From contig WRFK01000051.1 of assembly GCA_009778835.1 (NCBI GenBank), positions 1 through 9,276 of the forward strand: DNA of 9,276 bases. The letters are read 5' to 3'. Both the position numbers and the translations under genes were made by a program. The DNA is from Spirochaetaceae bacterium (lineage in GTDB: Bacteria; Spirochaetota; Spirochaetia; CADAEX01). Positions 1 to 7,129 of this stretch are shown one piece after another (position 1 is the first letter of the stretch; the number at the start of each line of letters is the position of its first letter). Below the pieces are notes generated by a model. It was not told where the DNA came from and did no database searches. It worked only from the letters and a program-made list of their open reading frames with translations.

Positions 1-2
1 CC

Positions 3-1337
3 CAGGCACCTTTAAAAGACAAAATACCACCTCATAATATTGAAGCGGAAAAAGCCACACTAGGGGCAATATTGATAAATCCGGAGGCAAAAGATACTGT
101 TGTAATGTATCTGCGTCCGGATGATTTTTATAAAAACAGCCACAAAACAATTTTCAAAGCAATACTTGATCTCTCCGAAAAAGGGGAGAATATAGATATT
201 CTCACTGTAGTACAACAACTGCGCAACATAGGCAGGCTTGATGACTGCGGCGGGGCTTCTTATGTATCATCCCTATCTTCCGAAGTTCCAAGCAGCGCGA
301 ATGTTGAATATTATTCTAAAATCGTGCAGGAAAACAGCATAAGGCGCGGACTTATTAAAATTTCCGGAGAAATTGCATTACGCGCTTTTGATGATACAAC
401 AGAAACTGCTTCTGTTCTTGAAAAAACAGAAAAGCTTATTTTTGAAATTATAGAAAAAAGATCTACCAGTAAATATAAATCGATAAAAGAACTTCTTCCC
501 GACGCAATGGAAGCAATTCAAAAATTAATAAATTCCAAAGATTCATGCACAGGTATACCATCGGGGTTTAAGGATCTTGATAAAAAAACAAATGGATTTC
601 AAAAGTCGGAATTTATAGTTATTGGAGCAAGGCCTTCTGTAGGAAAAACAGCCCTTGCGCTTACAATGGCTGCAAACATTGCCATAAGACATAAAATTCC
701 TGTTGGATTTTTTTCATTGGAGATGTCCGAACAGGCAATAATGCAGAGGCTTATATCCTCCGAAGCAAGAGTAGATAGCGAACATATAAGATCAGGATTG
801 GTCTCAGAGATTCACCTGAGCAAAATACATGATGCTGCAGGAGATATTTATGAAGCCCCTCTTTACCTGACATCTGTTTCTGATTTAAAAATACTTGACC
901 TTAGGGCCCTTTCCAGAAAATTGATAAGAGATCATGGGGTAAAAATTATTTTTGTCGATTATCTGACAATGATCCAGGCTGAAAACAAAACAATTCCAAG
1001 GCATGAACAGATAGCGGAAATATCAAGATCATTAAAAACACTGGCAAGAGAGCTCGATATTCCAATAGTTGTTCTTTCCCAGGTAAAACGTGAAGCAGAA
1101 AAAAAAGAACCAACACTTGCGGATTTGCGTGAGTCCGGCTCCATAGAACAGGATGCAGACCTTGTAATTTTTCTTCACAGAGAAAAAACAGGAGATGATA
1201 CAAAACCCGATAATACAGGCGCCATTGAAACAGCTGTAATTATCGCAAAACAGAGAAATGGTCCTATTGGAGATATAAAAATGGTATTTATCCCAAAATA
1301 TACAAGGTTTGAATCCAGCGATAAAAGTGAAAACTAA
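3..1337 (+). CDS. dnaB: Replicative DNA helicase DnaB (5' end cut by window edge)
   Basis: Hexameric ATP-driven helicase that unwinds DNA at the replication fork and binds primase through its N-terminal domain. The frame is open from base 3 and already reads PPHNIEAEKATLGAILINPEA, the usual DnaB N-terminus, so the first TTG at 72 is not the start and only about the first ten residues should be missing; 444 residues are visible. Counting from base 3, the N-terminal helical domain covers about 8-115. The RecA-like C-terminal domain has Walker A GARPSVGKT (208-216, Lys215), SLEMS (238-242), Walker B IIFVDYL with Asp319, and RESGSIEQDAD (376-386). No intein interrupts the Walker A or later motifs, which are common intein sites in DnaB. 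The segment before RESGS (KREAEKKEPTLADL) looks a few residues shorter than in E. coli. The gene is transcribed toward a ComFB gene 64 nt downstream. The assignment is very secure. Confidence 0.97.
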   Translation, partial: QAPLKDKIPPHNIEAEKATLGAILINPEAKDTVVMYLRPDDFYKNSHKTIFKAILDLSEKGENIDILTVVQQLRNIGRLDDCGGASYVSSLSSEVPSSANVEYYSKIVQENSIRRGLIKISGEIALRAFDDTTETASVLEKTEKLIFEIIEKRSTSKYKSIKELLPDAMEAIQKLINSKDSCTGIPSGFKDLDKKTNGFQKSEFIVIGARPSVGKTALALTMAANIAIRHKIPVGFFSLEMSEQAIMQRLISSEARVDSEHIRSGLVSEIHLSKIHDAAGDIYEAPLYLTSVSDLKILDLRALSRKLIRDHGVKIIFVDYLTMIQAENKTIPRHEQIAEISRSLKTLARELDIPIVVLSQVKREAEKKEPTLADLRESGSIEQDADLVIFLHREKTGDDTKPDNTGAIETAVIIAKQRNGPIGDIKMVFIPKYTRFESSDKSEN

Positions 1338-1341
1338 TATG

Positions 1342-1370
1342 ATGACTATTAACTAATTTTAGATTATAAT
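1342..1370 (+). promoter_or_regulatory. Candidate sigma-70 promoter for the ComFB gene
   Basis: A perfect -10 hexamer TATAAT lies at 1365-1370. Seventeen bases upstream is ATGACT (1342-1347), which matches four of six positions of TTGACA. Transcription would begin near 1377, about 25 nt before the chosen ATG at 1402. It sits in the dnaB-ComFB spacer, so the small gene could be transcribed apart from dnaB. The region is AT-rich, so a chance match is possible. Confidence 0.5.
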
Positions 1371-1391
1371 AAGCTGAATATAATAAAAAAT

Positions 1392-1395
1392 GGAG
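1392..1395 (+). promoter_or_regulatory. Shine-Dalgarno that sets the ComFB start
   Basis: GGAG lies six bases upstream of the ATG at 1402. An earlier in-frame ATG at 1390 overlaps this GGAG and has no purine-rich site before it. The start is therefore placed at 1402. Confidence 0.65.
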
Positions 1396-1401
1396 AAAAA
1401 A

Positions 1402-1689
1402 ATGGATTTAAATAATTTATATAGTTTTGACTATCTTATAAACGAAGCAGAGGAACTGGTAAAGGAAGCTCTTGGGAAAGAGATGGAAAATGATAGTGAA
1501 ATTTGCGATTGCCAGGATTGTATTCTTGATATAGTAGGACTTGCCCTTAATAATATAAGGCCACTATACAAAACTTCTCTTAAAGGCTCACTCTATACAA
1601 CTGTTCCTGATGAAAAATATCTCGAAGCTCTTGATAGAGCAGTAAAACTTGCTATAAAAAAAATCAAGACTAATCCTTCTCATAACTAA
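1402..1689 (+). CDS. ComFB-family small protein (putative c-di-GMP receptor family)
   Basis: A 95-residue protein resembling the late competence development protein ComFB family. Matching features are an N-terminal helix with EAEELVKEAL, then a cysteine cluster CDCQDC (Cys35, Cys37, Cys40), then DIVGLALNNIRPLYKTSLKG, which matches the family pattern of 'C..C..D..ALALN.LPP.Y....G', and a C-terminal helix rich in Ala and Lys. There is no signal peptide or membrane segment, so it is probably cytoplasmic. ComFB was named from the Bacillus comF operon; cyanobacterial members have more recently been reported as c-di-GMP receptors. Nothing here shows which role applies, and no competence gene lies nearby. 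It follows dnaB, has its own promoter-like sequence and ends before a strong terminator. Family assignment is by motif reading only. Confidence 0.75.
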   Translation: MDLNNLYSFDYLINEAEELVKEALGKEMENDSEICDCQDCILDIVGLALNNIRPLYKTSLKGSLYTTVPDEKYLEALDRAVKLAIKKIKTNPSHN

Positions 1690-1705
1690 ATTAAATAGAT
1701 TATCT

Positions 1706-1722
1706 TCAGCTTGGAAGGCTGA
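1706..1722 (-). other. Relic identical to a tRNA-Gly(UCC) anticodon arm
   Basis: On the minus strand this reads TCAGCCTTCCAAGCTGA: a 5-bp stem TCAGC/GCTGA around the 7-nt loop CTTCCAA with anticodon TCC. From memory it is identical to the anticodon arm of tRNA-Gly(UCC) in E. coli and B. subtilis. No D-arm, T-arm (GGTTCGANTCC) or acceptor stem is recognisable around it, so it is not a working tRNA. It may be a tRNA fragment or an integration scar, or a coincidental hairpin. On the plus strand it forms a hairpin in the 3' UTR of the ComFB gene, 11 nt before the terminator stem. Confidence 0.5.
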
Positions 1723-1733
1723 TGCATTGTAAC

Positions 1734-1763
1734 AGCCCCCTCTTTTGGGGGCTTTATCTTTTA
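1734..1763 (+). terminator. Intrinsic terminator after the ComFB gene
   Basis: A perfect 7-bp stem AGCCCCC (1734-1740) / GGGGGCT (1747-1753) encloses the 6-nt loop TCTTTT and is followed by TTATCTTTTATT. This is a strong rho-independent terminator for the plus strand, 45 nt after the ComFB stop. The same hairpin lies just past the end of the minus-strand operon and could slow that transcript too, but on that side the tail (GTTACAATG) has no T run. The T-rich tail overlaps the stop codon of the convergent CpXC gene. Confidence 0.85.
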
Positions 1764-2441
1764 TTCTGCTGGCGGATTATTACCCGGCGTATTGCTTGGC
1801 TGAACATCTCCCTGGGTATTATCTGTATACTCTCTATAAATTTTTAAAATAGAAACATACGGCGGATTAAGAAAACTTTTAAAAGGTTCGTCGTTTATCA
1901 GATCTTTAATTTTTTCAGAAGTCAAATCATAGAAATCCTTATTAATATTAAGAATCCCTACATTATTCTCTTTAAGACCATGTATATGAAAAATAAGATT
2001 ATTTTCTTCAAATCCATTAAAGTAGATTAATATCTCATTCTCTATGTTATTTTCATTTTCAATTTTAGAGAGTATATAATATTTGACACCTTCAACTACT
2101 ATATCATCAAGACCTGCCTCGAATATTTTTAGTTTTTCTGTAAGCTCCATAAAACCAATAACAAATCTGTCGGTCTTTTGATAATTAAACTGAGAATTTC
2201 CCCTTAAAAAAGAGTCCCGCTGAAGTTCAGGCACCCAAAATATTTTTATTTGCGCTGATTTTGAAGGATATGTAAACATTATGGGATATTCGGGTTTAAG
2301 GGTTATTCCGTATTTTTTGCAAATCACGCTCATAAATTTCCCATGAATAATATCGGAATATATTTCCGGTGTTATTTCAACTTCATCATCATACTCATAA
2401 TCAATTCTATCACCGCAATGGCACGGCATTATAACTTTCAT
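1761..2441 (-). CDS. Degenerate CpXC-domain protein, function unknown
   Basis: A 226-residue protein whose N-terminal 60 residues resemble the CpXC domain, a predicted metal-binding fold with two Cys pairs. PCHCG (Cys7, Cys9) opens the domain; about 32 residues later comes ICKKYG (Cys41, with Tyr44 where the fourth Cys is expected), followed by the family-like EYPIMFTYP. So at most three of the four ligands remain. The middle (about 85-200) is a mixed alpha/beta region I do not recognise. The end, from about 207, is a Pro/Asn/Gly-rich, probably disordered tail. There is no signal peptide or membrane helix. The ATG at 2441 is preferred over the GTG at 2453 because GAGG lies six bases upstream of the ATG; the GTG would overlap the rseP stop as GTGA but has no Shine-Dalgarno. 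It is the last gene of the operon, 8 nt after rseP. CpXC membership is plausible, not certain. Confidence 0.8.
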   Translation of the reverse strand: MKVIMPCHCGDRIDYEYDDEVEITPEIYSDIIHGKFMSVICKKYGITLKPEYPIMFTYPSKSAQIKIFWVPELQRDSFLRGNSQFNYQKTDRFVIGFMELTEKLKIFEAGLDDIVVEGVKYYILSKIENENNIENEILIYFNGFEENNLIFHIHGLKENNVGILNINKDFYDLTSEKIKDLINDEPFKSFLNPPYVSILKIYREYTDNTQGDVQPSNTPGNNPPAE

Positions 2442-2447
2442 AATACG

Positions 2448-2451
2448 CCTC
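2448..2451 (-). promoter_or_regulatory. Shine-Dalgarno that sets the CpXC gene start
   Basis: GAGG on the minus strand sits six bases before the ATG at 2441 and overlaps the rseP stop codon TGA (2450-2452). This suggests translational coupling and argues against the upstream GTG at 2453. Confidence 0.6.
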
Positions 2452-3883
2452 ACTTATTTATAAAAAATATTATATCGTTAAACAAGGTAAAAAATAACAG
2501 CAAAAATATAAAAACAAAACCCACAATCTGATAACGGTAAATTACCTTGGGCTTAAAATTTCTTCTGAATATTATTTCGCATAAAGAGAAAACAATTTGA
2601 CCGCCGTCAATAGCCGGTATCGGAAGAAGGTTCATAAAAAACAGAGCTATACTTATAAGGCAAAGAAACTGGAAAAAGCTTATTATTCCCGCCTTAAAGC
2701 TTTCGCTAAATGCGCTTGCGGCAAGATCTCCTACCATATAAGTTATACGTATAGGCCCGGATACAGCCTGGTTAATATCAACCCCTTTAAAAAGTGTTTT
2801 TATACCCTTTATCGAAAGAAAAAGAATTGAAAAAGATTCATGAACCCCTTTTACTACTGCGCCTAACGGAGAATAACCCGGAGTCGAATATTCATGGATA
2901 TCAAAAATAAAACCTGGATTTGTCTGCCCTTTTTCGTTATAAGTTAACTCAAGCAACGCAGAATATTTTGTATTATTCCTAAAATATTTTATCTCTATGT
3001 TTTCGGGCTTTGACTCAAGTCCGCTAAAAAAATCCATTTGATTTTTAACAGGATTTCCCGAAACTTCGGTTATAAAATCTCCAGGCATTAATCCTGCCAA
3101 ATCTGCAGGCGACTTTGGTTCTATTTTTGAAATAACAGGATCCATCCATGGATATACGCCTATTATCCCTGCTCCTGTGGTTTTATTAAGGCTGGGCTCT
3201 ATTTTTAACTCTATTGTTTGCCCTCCCCTCTCTACTATCATATTCATTTTCTTTTGCGGATTAAGCGCAATGGTTTCCCTCATATCCTGATAATTATGGA
3301 TAGTCTTATTATCAATTTCTATGATTTTGTCTCCGGATTTTAGCCCTGCCATATCCGCAGGATAAACTTTTCCGGCGCTATAATCAGATACCAGGATTAT
3401 GCGATTATCGGGGCTGTGATAAGTAAAACCATTAAACCAAATTACAGAAAGAACAACAATTGAAAATAAAAGATTCATAAAAGGGCCGGCAAAAAAGACA
3501 ATTATTCTTTTCCATGGAGGTACAAAAAAAAGAGAGCCCTCTTCTGCTTCTACGTAGTCACTGTTATTTTCAATAGCTTCTTTTAAAACATCTTCTCCCT
3601 TAAGCTGGCAATAACCGCCTACAGGAAACAACGAAATGCAATATTCTGTTCCTCCCCTATGGAAAGAATATATTTTTTTCCCCCACCCTATTGAAAAAGT
3701 TTGTACTGTTATTCCAAATGATTTAGCAGCAAGATAATGGCCTGCTTCATGAACAAAAACTACTATACCGAGTCCTAAAAGCCCGATTATTACTTTCAAG
3801 ACAACATGGCCAAATAAAATTATTAATACACCAAGTCCTAAAAGCACTAAAAGCCCAACTATTATATAAATAACTATTCTCAT
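2450..3883 (-). CDS. rseP: RseP/site-2 family intramembrane zinc metalloprotease
   Basis: Membrane protease that cuts substrates inside the lipid bilayer, in other bacteria anti-sigma factors and signal-peptide remnants. The 477 residues show HEAGH (45-49, two His ligands and catalytic Glu46), the GPFMN segment (133-137), two tandem PDZ domains (about 160-232, with AGLKSGDKI; and about 247-315, with AGLMPGDFI), NLLPIPAIDGG (418-428) supplying the third zinc ligand Asp426, and a final membrane helix at about 452-470. The start is unusual: a hydrophobic segment at 3-24 precedes the helix that carries HEAGH (about 30-50), whereas E. coli RseP begins nearly at the zinc helix. The ATG at 3883 has AGGAAAGG ending nine bases upstream, in the tail of dxr. 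The spacer to dxr is 4 nt. The protease family is certain; the substrate is unknown, and no rseA/rpoE-like pair is in the window. Confidence 0.96.
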   Translation of the reverse strand: MRIVIYIIVGLLVLLGLGVLIILFGHVVLKVIIGLLGLGIVVFVHEAGHYLAAKSFGITVQTFSIGWGKKIYSFHRGGTEYCISLFPVGGYCQLKGEDVLKEAIENNSDYVEAEEGSLFFVPPWKRIIVFFAGPFMNLLFSIVVLSVIWFNGFTYHSPDNRIILVSDYSAGKVYPADMAGLKSGDKIIEIDNKTIHNYQDMRETIALNPQKKMNMIVERGGQTIELKIEPSLNKTTGAGIIGVYPWMDPVISKIEPKSPADLAGLMPGDFITEVSGNPVKNQMDFFSGLESKPENIEIKYFRNNTKYSALLELTYNEKGQTNPGFIFDIHEYSTPGYSPLGAVVKGVHESFSILFLSIKGIKTLFKGVDINQAVSGPIRITYMVGDLAASAFSESFKAGIISFFQFLCLISIALFFMNLLPIPAIDGGQIVFSLCEIIFRRNFKPKVIYRYQIVGFVFIFLLLFFTLFNDIIFFINK

Positions 3884-3887
3884 TTTT

Positions 3888-5012
3888 TTAAACCTTTCCT
3901 AAAATTTCCTTTACAAAAGTACGGGTTTTTTTGTCAGCCTCTACTATATCTTCAATAGTGTCAATTCCTTTGAAACCAAGTTTTTCTATAGTATGTTCTG
4001 CAATATATGGTATTCCCAAAAAATCAATTTTTCCATTAACAAAAGCATCTACCGCTATTTCATTAGCCGCATTGTATGCGATACAACTTCCCTGTCCAAG
4101 CTCTGCTGCTTTATAGGCAAGTTTAAGCATTCTGTATTTTTCAAAATCAGGCGCCTGAAAAGTTAAAGTAACTCCCGAAAGATCAAGTCTGCCAAAAAGC
4201 GACGGACCAAGCTCAGGCCAGGTAAGAGCATTTTGAATAGGAACCCTCATATCCGGCTTGCTTATTTGCGCATAGAGAGAACCTTCTGTTGTTCTTATCA
4301 GAGAGTGTACCATACTCTGCGGATGGATAAGAACTTTAATTTTTGAAAGGGGAAGATTAAAAAGCTGATACGCTTCTATTACCTCAAGCCCTTTATTTGC
4401 CATTGAAGATGAATCGATCGTAATTTTTGTTCCCATTGACCAGTTAGGGTGTTTTACCGCATCTTCAAGTTTTACATTTTTTAACTCCGCAGCAGGAAGA
4501 TCCCTGAAAGCTCCTCCGGAGGCAGTTATTATTATTTCATCGATATCTTCTTTTTTCTTTCCCTGCAAAAGCTGAAATATTGCCGAATGTTCGGAGTCTA
4601 CAGGAATTATTTTTTTGTTGCTTTGAGCAGCAATGTTTGCAATAAGGCTTCCTGCCATAACAATAGTTTCTTTGTTTGCAAGCGCAAGATTTTTTCCGCT
4701 TTTAAGAGATACGACCGACGGCATAAGTCCATCAGAGCCCGCAACTCCGTTAACTACAATATCCGCATCAGTATCCGCTATCATATCCAGGAGCCCTTTT
4801 GGAGAATAATAGGTAATTGATTTATCAACAGGGGGCGTTCCTGTAAGAGCCAAATTTTTTACATTAAATACTTTAGCCTGCTTAAGAAGCTCTTCTTCAT
4901 TCGAATGCGCAGATAACGCAGTTATTTTAAAATTCCCAGGATTACTTTTTATAACATCAATTGCGCTTTTCCCGATTGAACCTGTAGATCCGAGAATAAT
5001 AACTTTTTTCAT
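3888..5012 (-). CDS. dxr: 1-deoxy-D-xylulose 5-phosphate reductoisomerase
   Basis: Converts DXP to 2-C-methyl-D-erythritol 4-phosphate with NADPH, the committed step of the MEP isoprenoid pathway, in the cytoplasm. From the ATG at 5012 it has 374 residues, a normal length. Visible are the NADPH-binding GSTGSIG (8-14), ALANKET (110-116), metal ligands Asp139 and Glu141 in PVDSEHSA and Glu210 in NKGLEVIEA, the ITASGGAF loop (162-169), the flexible loop HPNWSMG (188-194), and HPQSMVHS. All catalytic residues look intact. The GTG at 5018 overlaps the cdsA stop (GTGA) and would add two residues; the ATG is preferred because GGGTGA precedes it and MKKVIILGSTGSIG is the usual N-terminus. Its presence shows that this organism makes isoprenoids by the MEP route. 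It lies two genes downstream of uppS, which consumes its end product. Confidence 0.97.
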   Translation of the reverse strand: MKKVIILGSTGSIGKSAIDVIKSNPGNFKITALSAHSNEEELLKQAKVFNVKNLALTGTPPVDKSITYYSPKGLLDMIADTDADIVVNGVAGSDGLMPSVVSLKSGKNLALANKETIVMAGSLIANIAAQSNKKIIPVDSEHSAIFQLLQGKKKEDIDEIIITASGGAFRDLPAAELKNVKLEDAVKHPNWSMGTKITIDSSSMANKGLEVIEAYQLFNLPLSKIKVLIHPQSMVHSLIRTTEGSLYAQISKPDMRVPIQNALTWPELGPSLFGRLDLSGVTLTFQAPDFEKYRMLKLAYKAAELGQGSCIAYNAANEIAVDAFVNGKIDFLGIPYIAEHTIEKLGFKGIDTIEDIVEADKKTRTFVKEILGKV

Positions 5013-5014
5013 TT

Positions 5015-5881
5015 TCACCCGTATACGATTATATATTTTACCATAAAGTAAAACGCAGGAGCGCTAAAGATAAGTGAATCTATATTATCCAAAATACCGC
5101 CGCGTCCGGGTAAAACATTTCCGGAATCTTTTATATTTGCAGATCTTTTCATTGCAGATTCGCTTAAATCTCCGATAATTGAAATTATTCCTATTACAAT
5201 TCCCATAATAAGCGCATAATGGTATTTTTCCGCAAAAAACTGGGGTTTAAAATAATAAAAAACAGATGCAACAAGAATAGAAGAGGAAAATCCAACTATA
5301 AATCCTACAAGACTTTTTTTGGGGCTTATGGGTATTATATTTCTGTTATTAGCGCCCCACAACATTCCGGACACATAAGCGCATATATCGTTAAAGAATA
5401 CCAGAAACAAAAACAGAATAAAAGCAAATGAAGGATAATGGAGTGTGGAAAATCTTATTGAATAGGAAAAAAAGATTCCGGGATAAAATAAAAGCACAAT
5501 CAGCGATGATGTTCTTCTGTTGATTTCAGGATAGGTGCTCTCGTTTCTGTTAAATACCTGAAAGATAAAAATAATAAAAATCAATATTCCTAAAAAACAA
5601 TAAACCGTGTTATACGGCAAAAAATTGGCAGATTCAAGATATACAATGGCAGGAATGGAATAAGCAATTATTGTTACAAAAACATAATCGCCTTTTTTGC
5701 ATTTTCCGTAAAAAAGTTTCCATGTTTCGTAAGTGCCGCTGATTATAAAAAATGCCGCAACCAGAGAAATTGCAAGATAATTAAAATAAGGAAGAAAAAT
5801 AGCTATCGAAAAAAGCAGAGGAACTGCAACAAAAATAAGAAGAATCCTTAATTTTAGATTACTCATTTTTTTTTCTGTCAT
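5015..5881 (-). CDS. cdsA: Phosphatidate cytidylyltransferase (CDP-diglyceride synthase)
   Basis: Integral membrane enzyme that makes CDP-diacylglycerol from CTP and phosphatidic acid for phospholipid synthesis. The 288 residues are mostly hydrophobic, with about seven or eight membrane helices. Conserved blocks are ND..AY (164-169), SPKKSLVG (186-193) and the C-terminal signature GDLSESAMKRSANIKDSG (237-254), followed by PGRGGILDNID (258-268) with Asp265 and Asp268. Two signature positions differ from the common PGHGG.LDR.D: Arg260 replaces His and Asn266 replaces Arg; SPKKSLVG also has Val where Glu is usual. The ATG at 5881 is chosen because GGAG ends six bases before it; the TTG at 5893 overlaps that GGAG, and the ATG at 5866 lacks a site. 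It overlaps the end of uppS by 23 nt; dxr begins 2 nt after its stop. Confidence 0.94.
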   Translation of the reverse strand: MTEKKMSNLKLRILLIFVAVPLLFSIAIFLPYFNYLAISLVAAFFIISGTYETWKLFYGKCKKGDYVFVTIIAYSIPAIVYLESANFLPYNTVYCFLGILIFIIFIFQVFNRNESTYPEINRRTSSLIVLLFYPGIFFSYSIRFSTLHYPSFAFILFLFLVFFNDICAYVSGMLWGANNRNIIPISPKKSLVGFIVGFSSSILVASVFYYFKPQFFAEKYHYALIMGIVIGIISIIGDLSESAMKRSANIKDSGNVLPGRGGILDNIDSLIFSAPAFYFMVKYIIVYG

Positions 5882-6575
5882 ACAATGCTCCAAACTTTCT
5901 GTCTCTTGTCATATAATCCCGAATAGCGTCATTAAAATCCTCTTCTGTCCATTCGGGCCATAATTTTTTACTAAAATAAAATTCACTGTAAGCGCTTTCC
6001 CATAATAAAAAATTGCTAAGCCTTAAATCACCGGCTGTTCTTATTATAAGGTCAGGATCAGGCACATCGGGAAGATCAAGATATTTTTTTAAATCACTTT
6101 CCGCTAAATCTCCTGCACTGGATAAATTATTTTTCCACCTGTTTACTGCTCTTATTATTTCGTCTCTGCCTCCGTAATTGATCGCAAGATTCACAGAAAG
6201 CTTGTCAAATGATGAAGTTGTTTCTGTTACATCTGTTATTTCTTTTTGTATCTCTTTTGGAAGCTTCGCTAAATCTCCTGAATGCAAAACCCTTATCTGG
6301 TTTTCCTTGTAAAAATCATACTCTGCTTTTAAATGGCTTTTTATAAGATGCATAAGAAAAGAAACTTCTTCTTCTGTTCTTTTCCAGTTTTCGGTTGAGA
6401 AAACATATAATGAAAGATATTTTATGCCTGCGTTAAGCGCTGCCAAGGCTATTTTCTTTGCTGTTTTTAACCCTTCCTGATGACCAAAACTTCTTGGCTT
6501 TCCCAGATTTTGCGCCCATCTTCCATTCCCATCCATTATAATTCCAATATGCACAGGTAGTTTTTTATCAGCCAT
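5859..6575 (-). CDS. uppS: Undecaprenyl diphosphate synthase (cis-prenyltransferase)
   Basis: Adds isopentenyl units to farnesyl diphosphate to make the C55 carrier lipid for peptidoglycan and other envelope polymers; cytosolic or membrane-associated. The 238 residues show IMDGNGRWA with catalytic Asp15, FSTENWKR (59-66), NYGGRDEI (133-140), RTAGDLRLSNFLLW (179-192) and AYSEFYF with Glu198. The motif is normally RTSGE.RLSNF, so this copy carries Ala181 for Ser and Asp183 for Glu. The two arginines (179, 185) that bind the diphosphate remain. The start ATG overlaps the frr stop by one base (TAATG), a typical coupling junction, and no strong separate Shine-Dalgarno is seen. Confidence 0.97.
   Translation of the reverse strand: MADKKLPVHIGIIMDGNGRWAQNLGKPRSFGHQEGLKTAKKIALAALNAGIKYLSLYVFSTENWKRTEEEVSFLMHLIKSHLKAEYDFYKENQIRVLHSGDLAKLPKEIQKEITDVTETTSSFDKLSVNLAINYGGRDEIIRAVNRWKNNLSSAGDLAESDLKKYLDLPDVPDPDLIIRTAGDLRLSNFLLWESAYSEFYFSKKLWPEWTEEDFNDAIRDYMTRDRKFGALYDRKKNE
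5888..5891 (-). promoter_or_regulatory. Shine-Dalgarno that sets the cdsA start
   Basis: GGAG on the minus strand lies inside the end of uppS, six bases before the ATG at 5881. It decides between that ATG, the TTG at 5893 (which it overlaps) and the ATG at 5866 (no site). Confidence 0.7.
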
Positions 6576-7129
6576 TATATTTCCATAATTTCTTTTTCTT
6601 TGGATTCAAGTTTTTTATTTATATCGTTTATATAATTATCAGTCATTTTCTGTATATGGTCTGCAGCCTGCTTTTCCTGATCTTCCGTGATCTCGCTATT
6701 TTTAAGTTTTTTCTTTAAGTCGTCGTTAGCATCGCGCCTTATATTTCTCATGGCAACTCTGTATTTTTCAGCTACATTTTTGGCTGCTTTTACAAGCTCT
6801 TTTCTTCTCTCTTCGGTAAGAGGAGGAATATTAATTCTTATAACTTTTCCATCGTTACTGGGATTTAGGGAAAGCTCCGATTTTTGCAATGCTTTTTCAA
6901 TATCATTTATAACAGCTTTATCCCATGGCTGTATAACAACAAGTCTTGCCTCAGGTACCGATATTGTCGCAACCTGATTCAAAGGCGTACTCTGTCCGTA
7001 ATAATCAACAGAAATCTTATCAAAAAGAGCTGCCGAAGCCCTTCCTGTTCTTATTCCTGCAAATTCTTCTCCAAGAGTTGCGAGAGTTTTTTTCATTTTA
7101 TCTTCAGCTTTTGATTTTATACCTTCCAT
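6575..7129 (-). CDS. frr: Ribosome recycling factor
   Basis: With EF-G, splits the post-termination ribosome so that its subunits can be reused. The 184 residues match the standard length of about 185. Conserved segments include FAGIRTGRASAALFD (domain I, about 23-37), the SVDYYGQSTPLNQVA and VPEARLVVIQPWD stretches of domain II, NPSNDGKVIRINIPPLTEER, and the C-terminal helix with RNIRRDANDDLKK. The ATG at 7129 has GGAG seven bases upstream. The frame stays open upstream to an ATG at 7195, but that 22-residue extension is encoded by a GC-rich non-coding island and is rejected. Unlike most bacteria, there is no pyrH between tsf and frr. A hairpin at the end of tsf separates it from the upstream pair. 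Confidence 0.97.
   Translation of the reverse strand: MEGIKSKAEDKMKKTLATLGEEFAGIRTGRASAALFDKISVDYYGQSTPLNQVATISVPEARLVVIQPWDKAVINDIEKALQKSELSLNPSNDGKVIRINIPPLTEERRKELVKAAKNVAEKYRVAMRNIRRDANDDLKKKLKNSEITEDQEKQAADHIQKMTDNYINDINKKLESKEKEIMEI

Noticed and set aside
72..74. TTG as the dnaB start
   Set aside because: The frame continues upstream to the window edge and encodes conserved DnaB N-terminal residues, so the gene is cut by the edge.
946..1203. Minus-strand open frames inside dnaB
   Set aside because: They are antisense to Walker B and RESGS motifs and have no family features.
1690..1760. A complete tRNA-Gly gene on the minus strand
   Set aside because: Only the anticodon arm matches; there is no T-arm GGTTCGANTCC, acceptor stem or CCA end.
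7099..7110. Twelve-base match tatcttcagctt shared with 1701-1712
   Set aside because: It is short, AT-rich and lies in frr coding sequence; chance is sufficient explanation.
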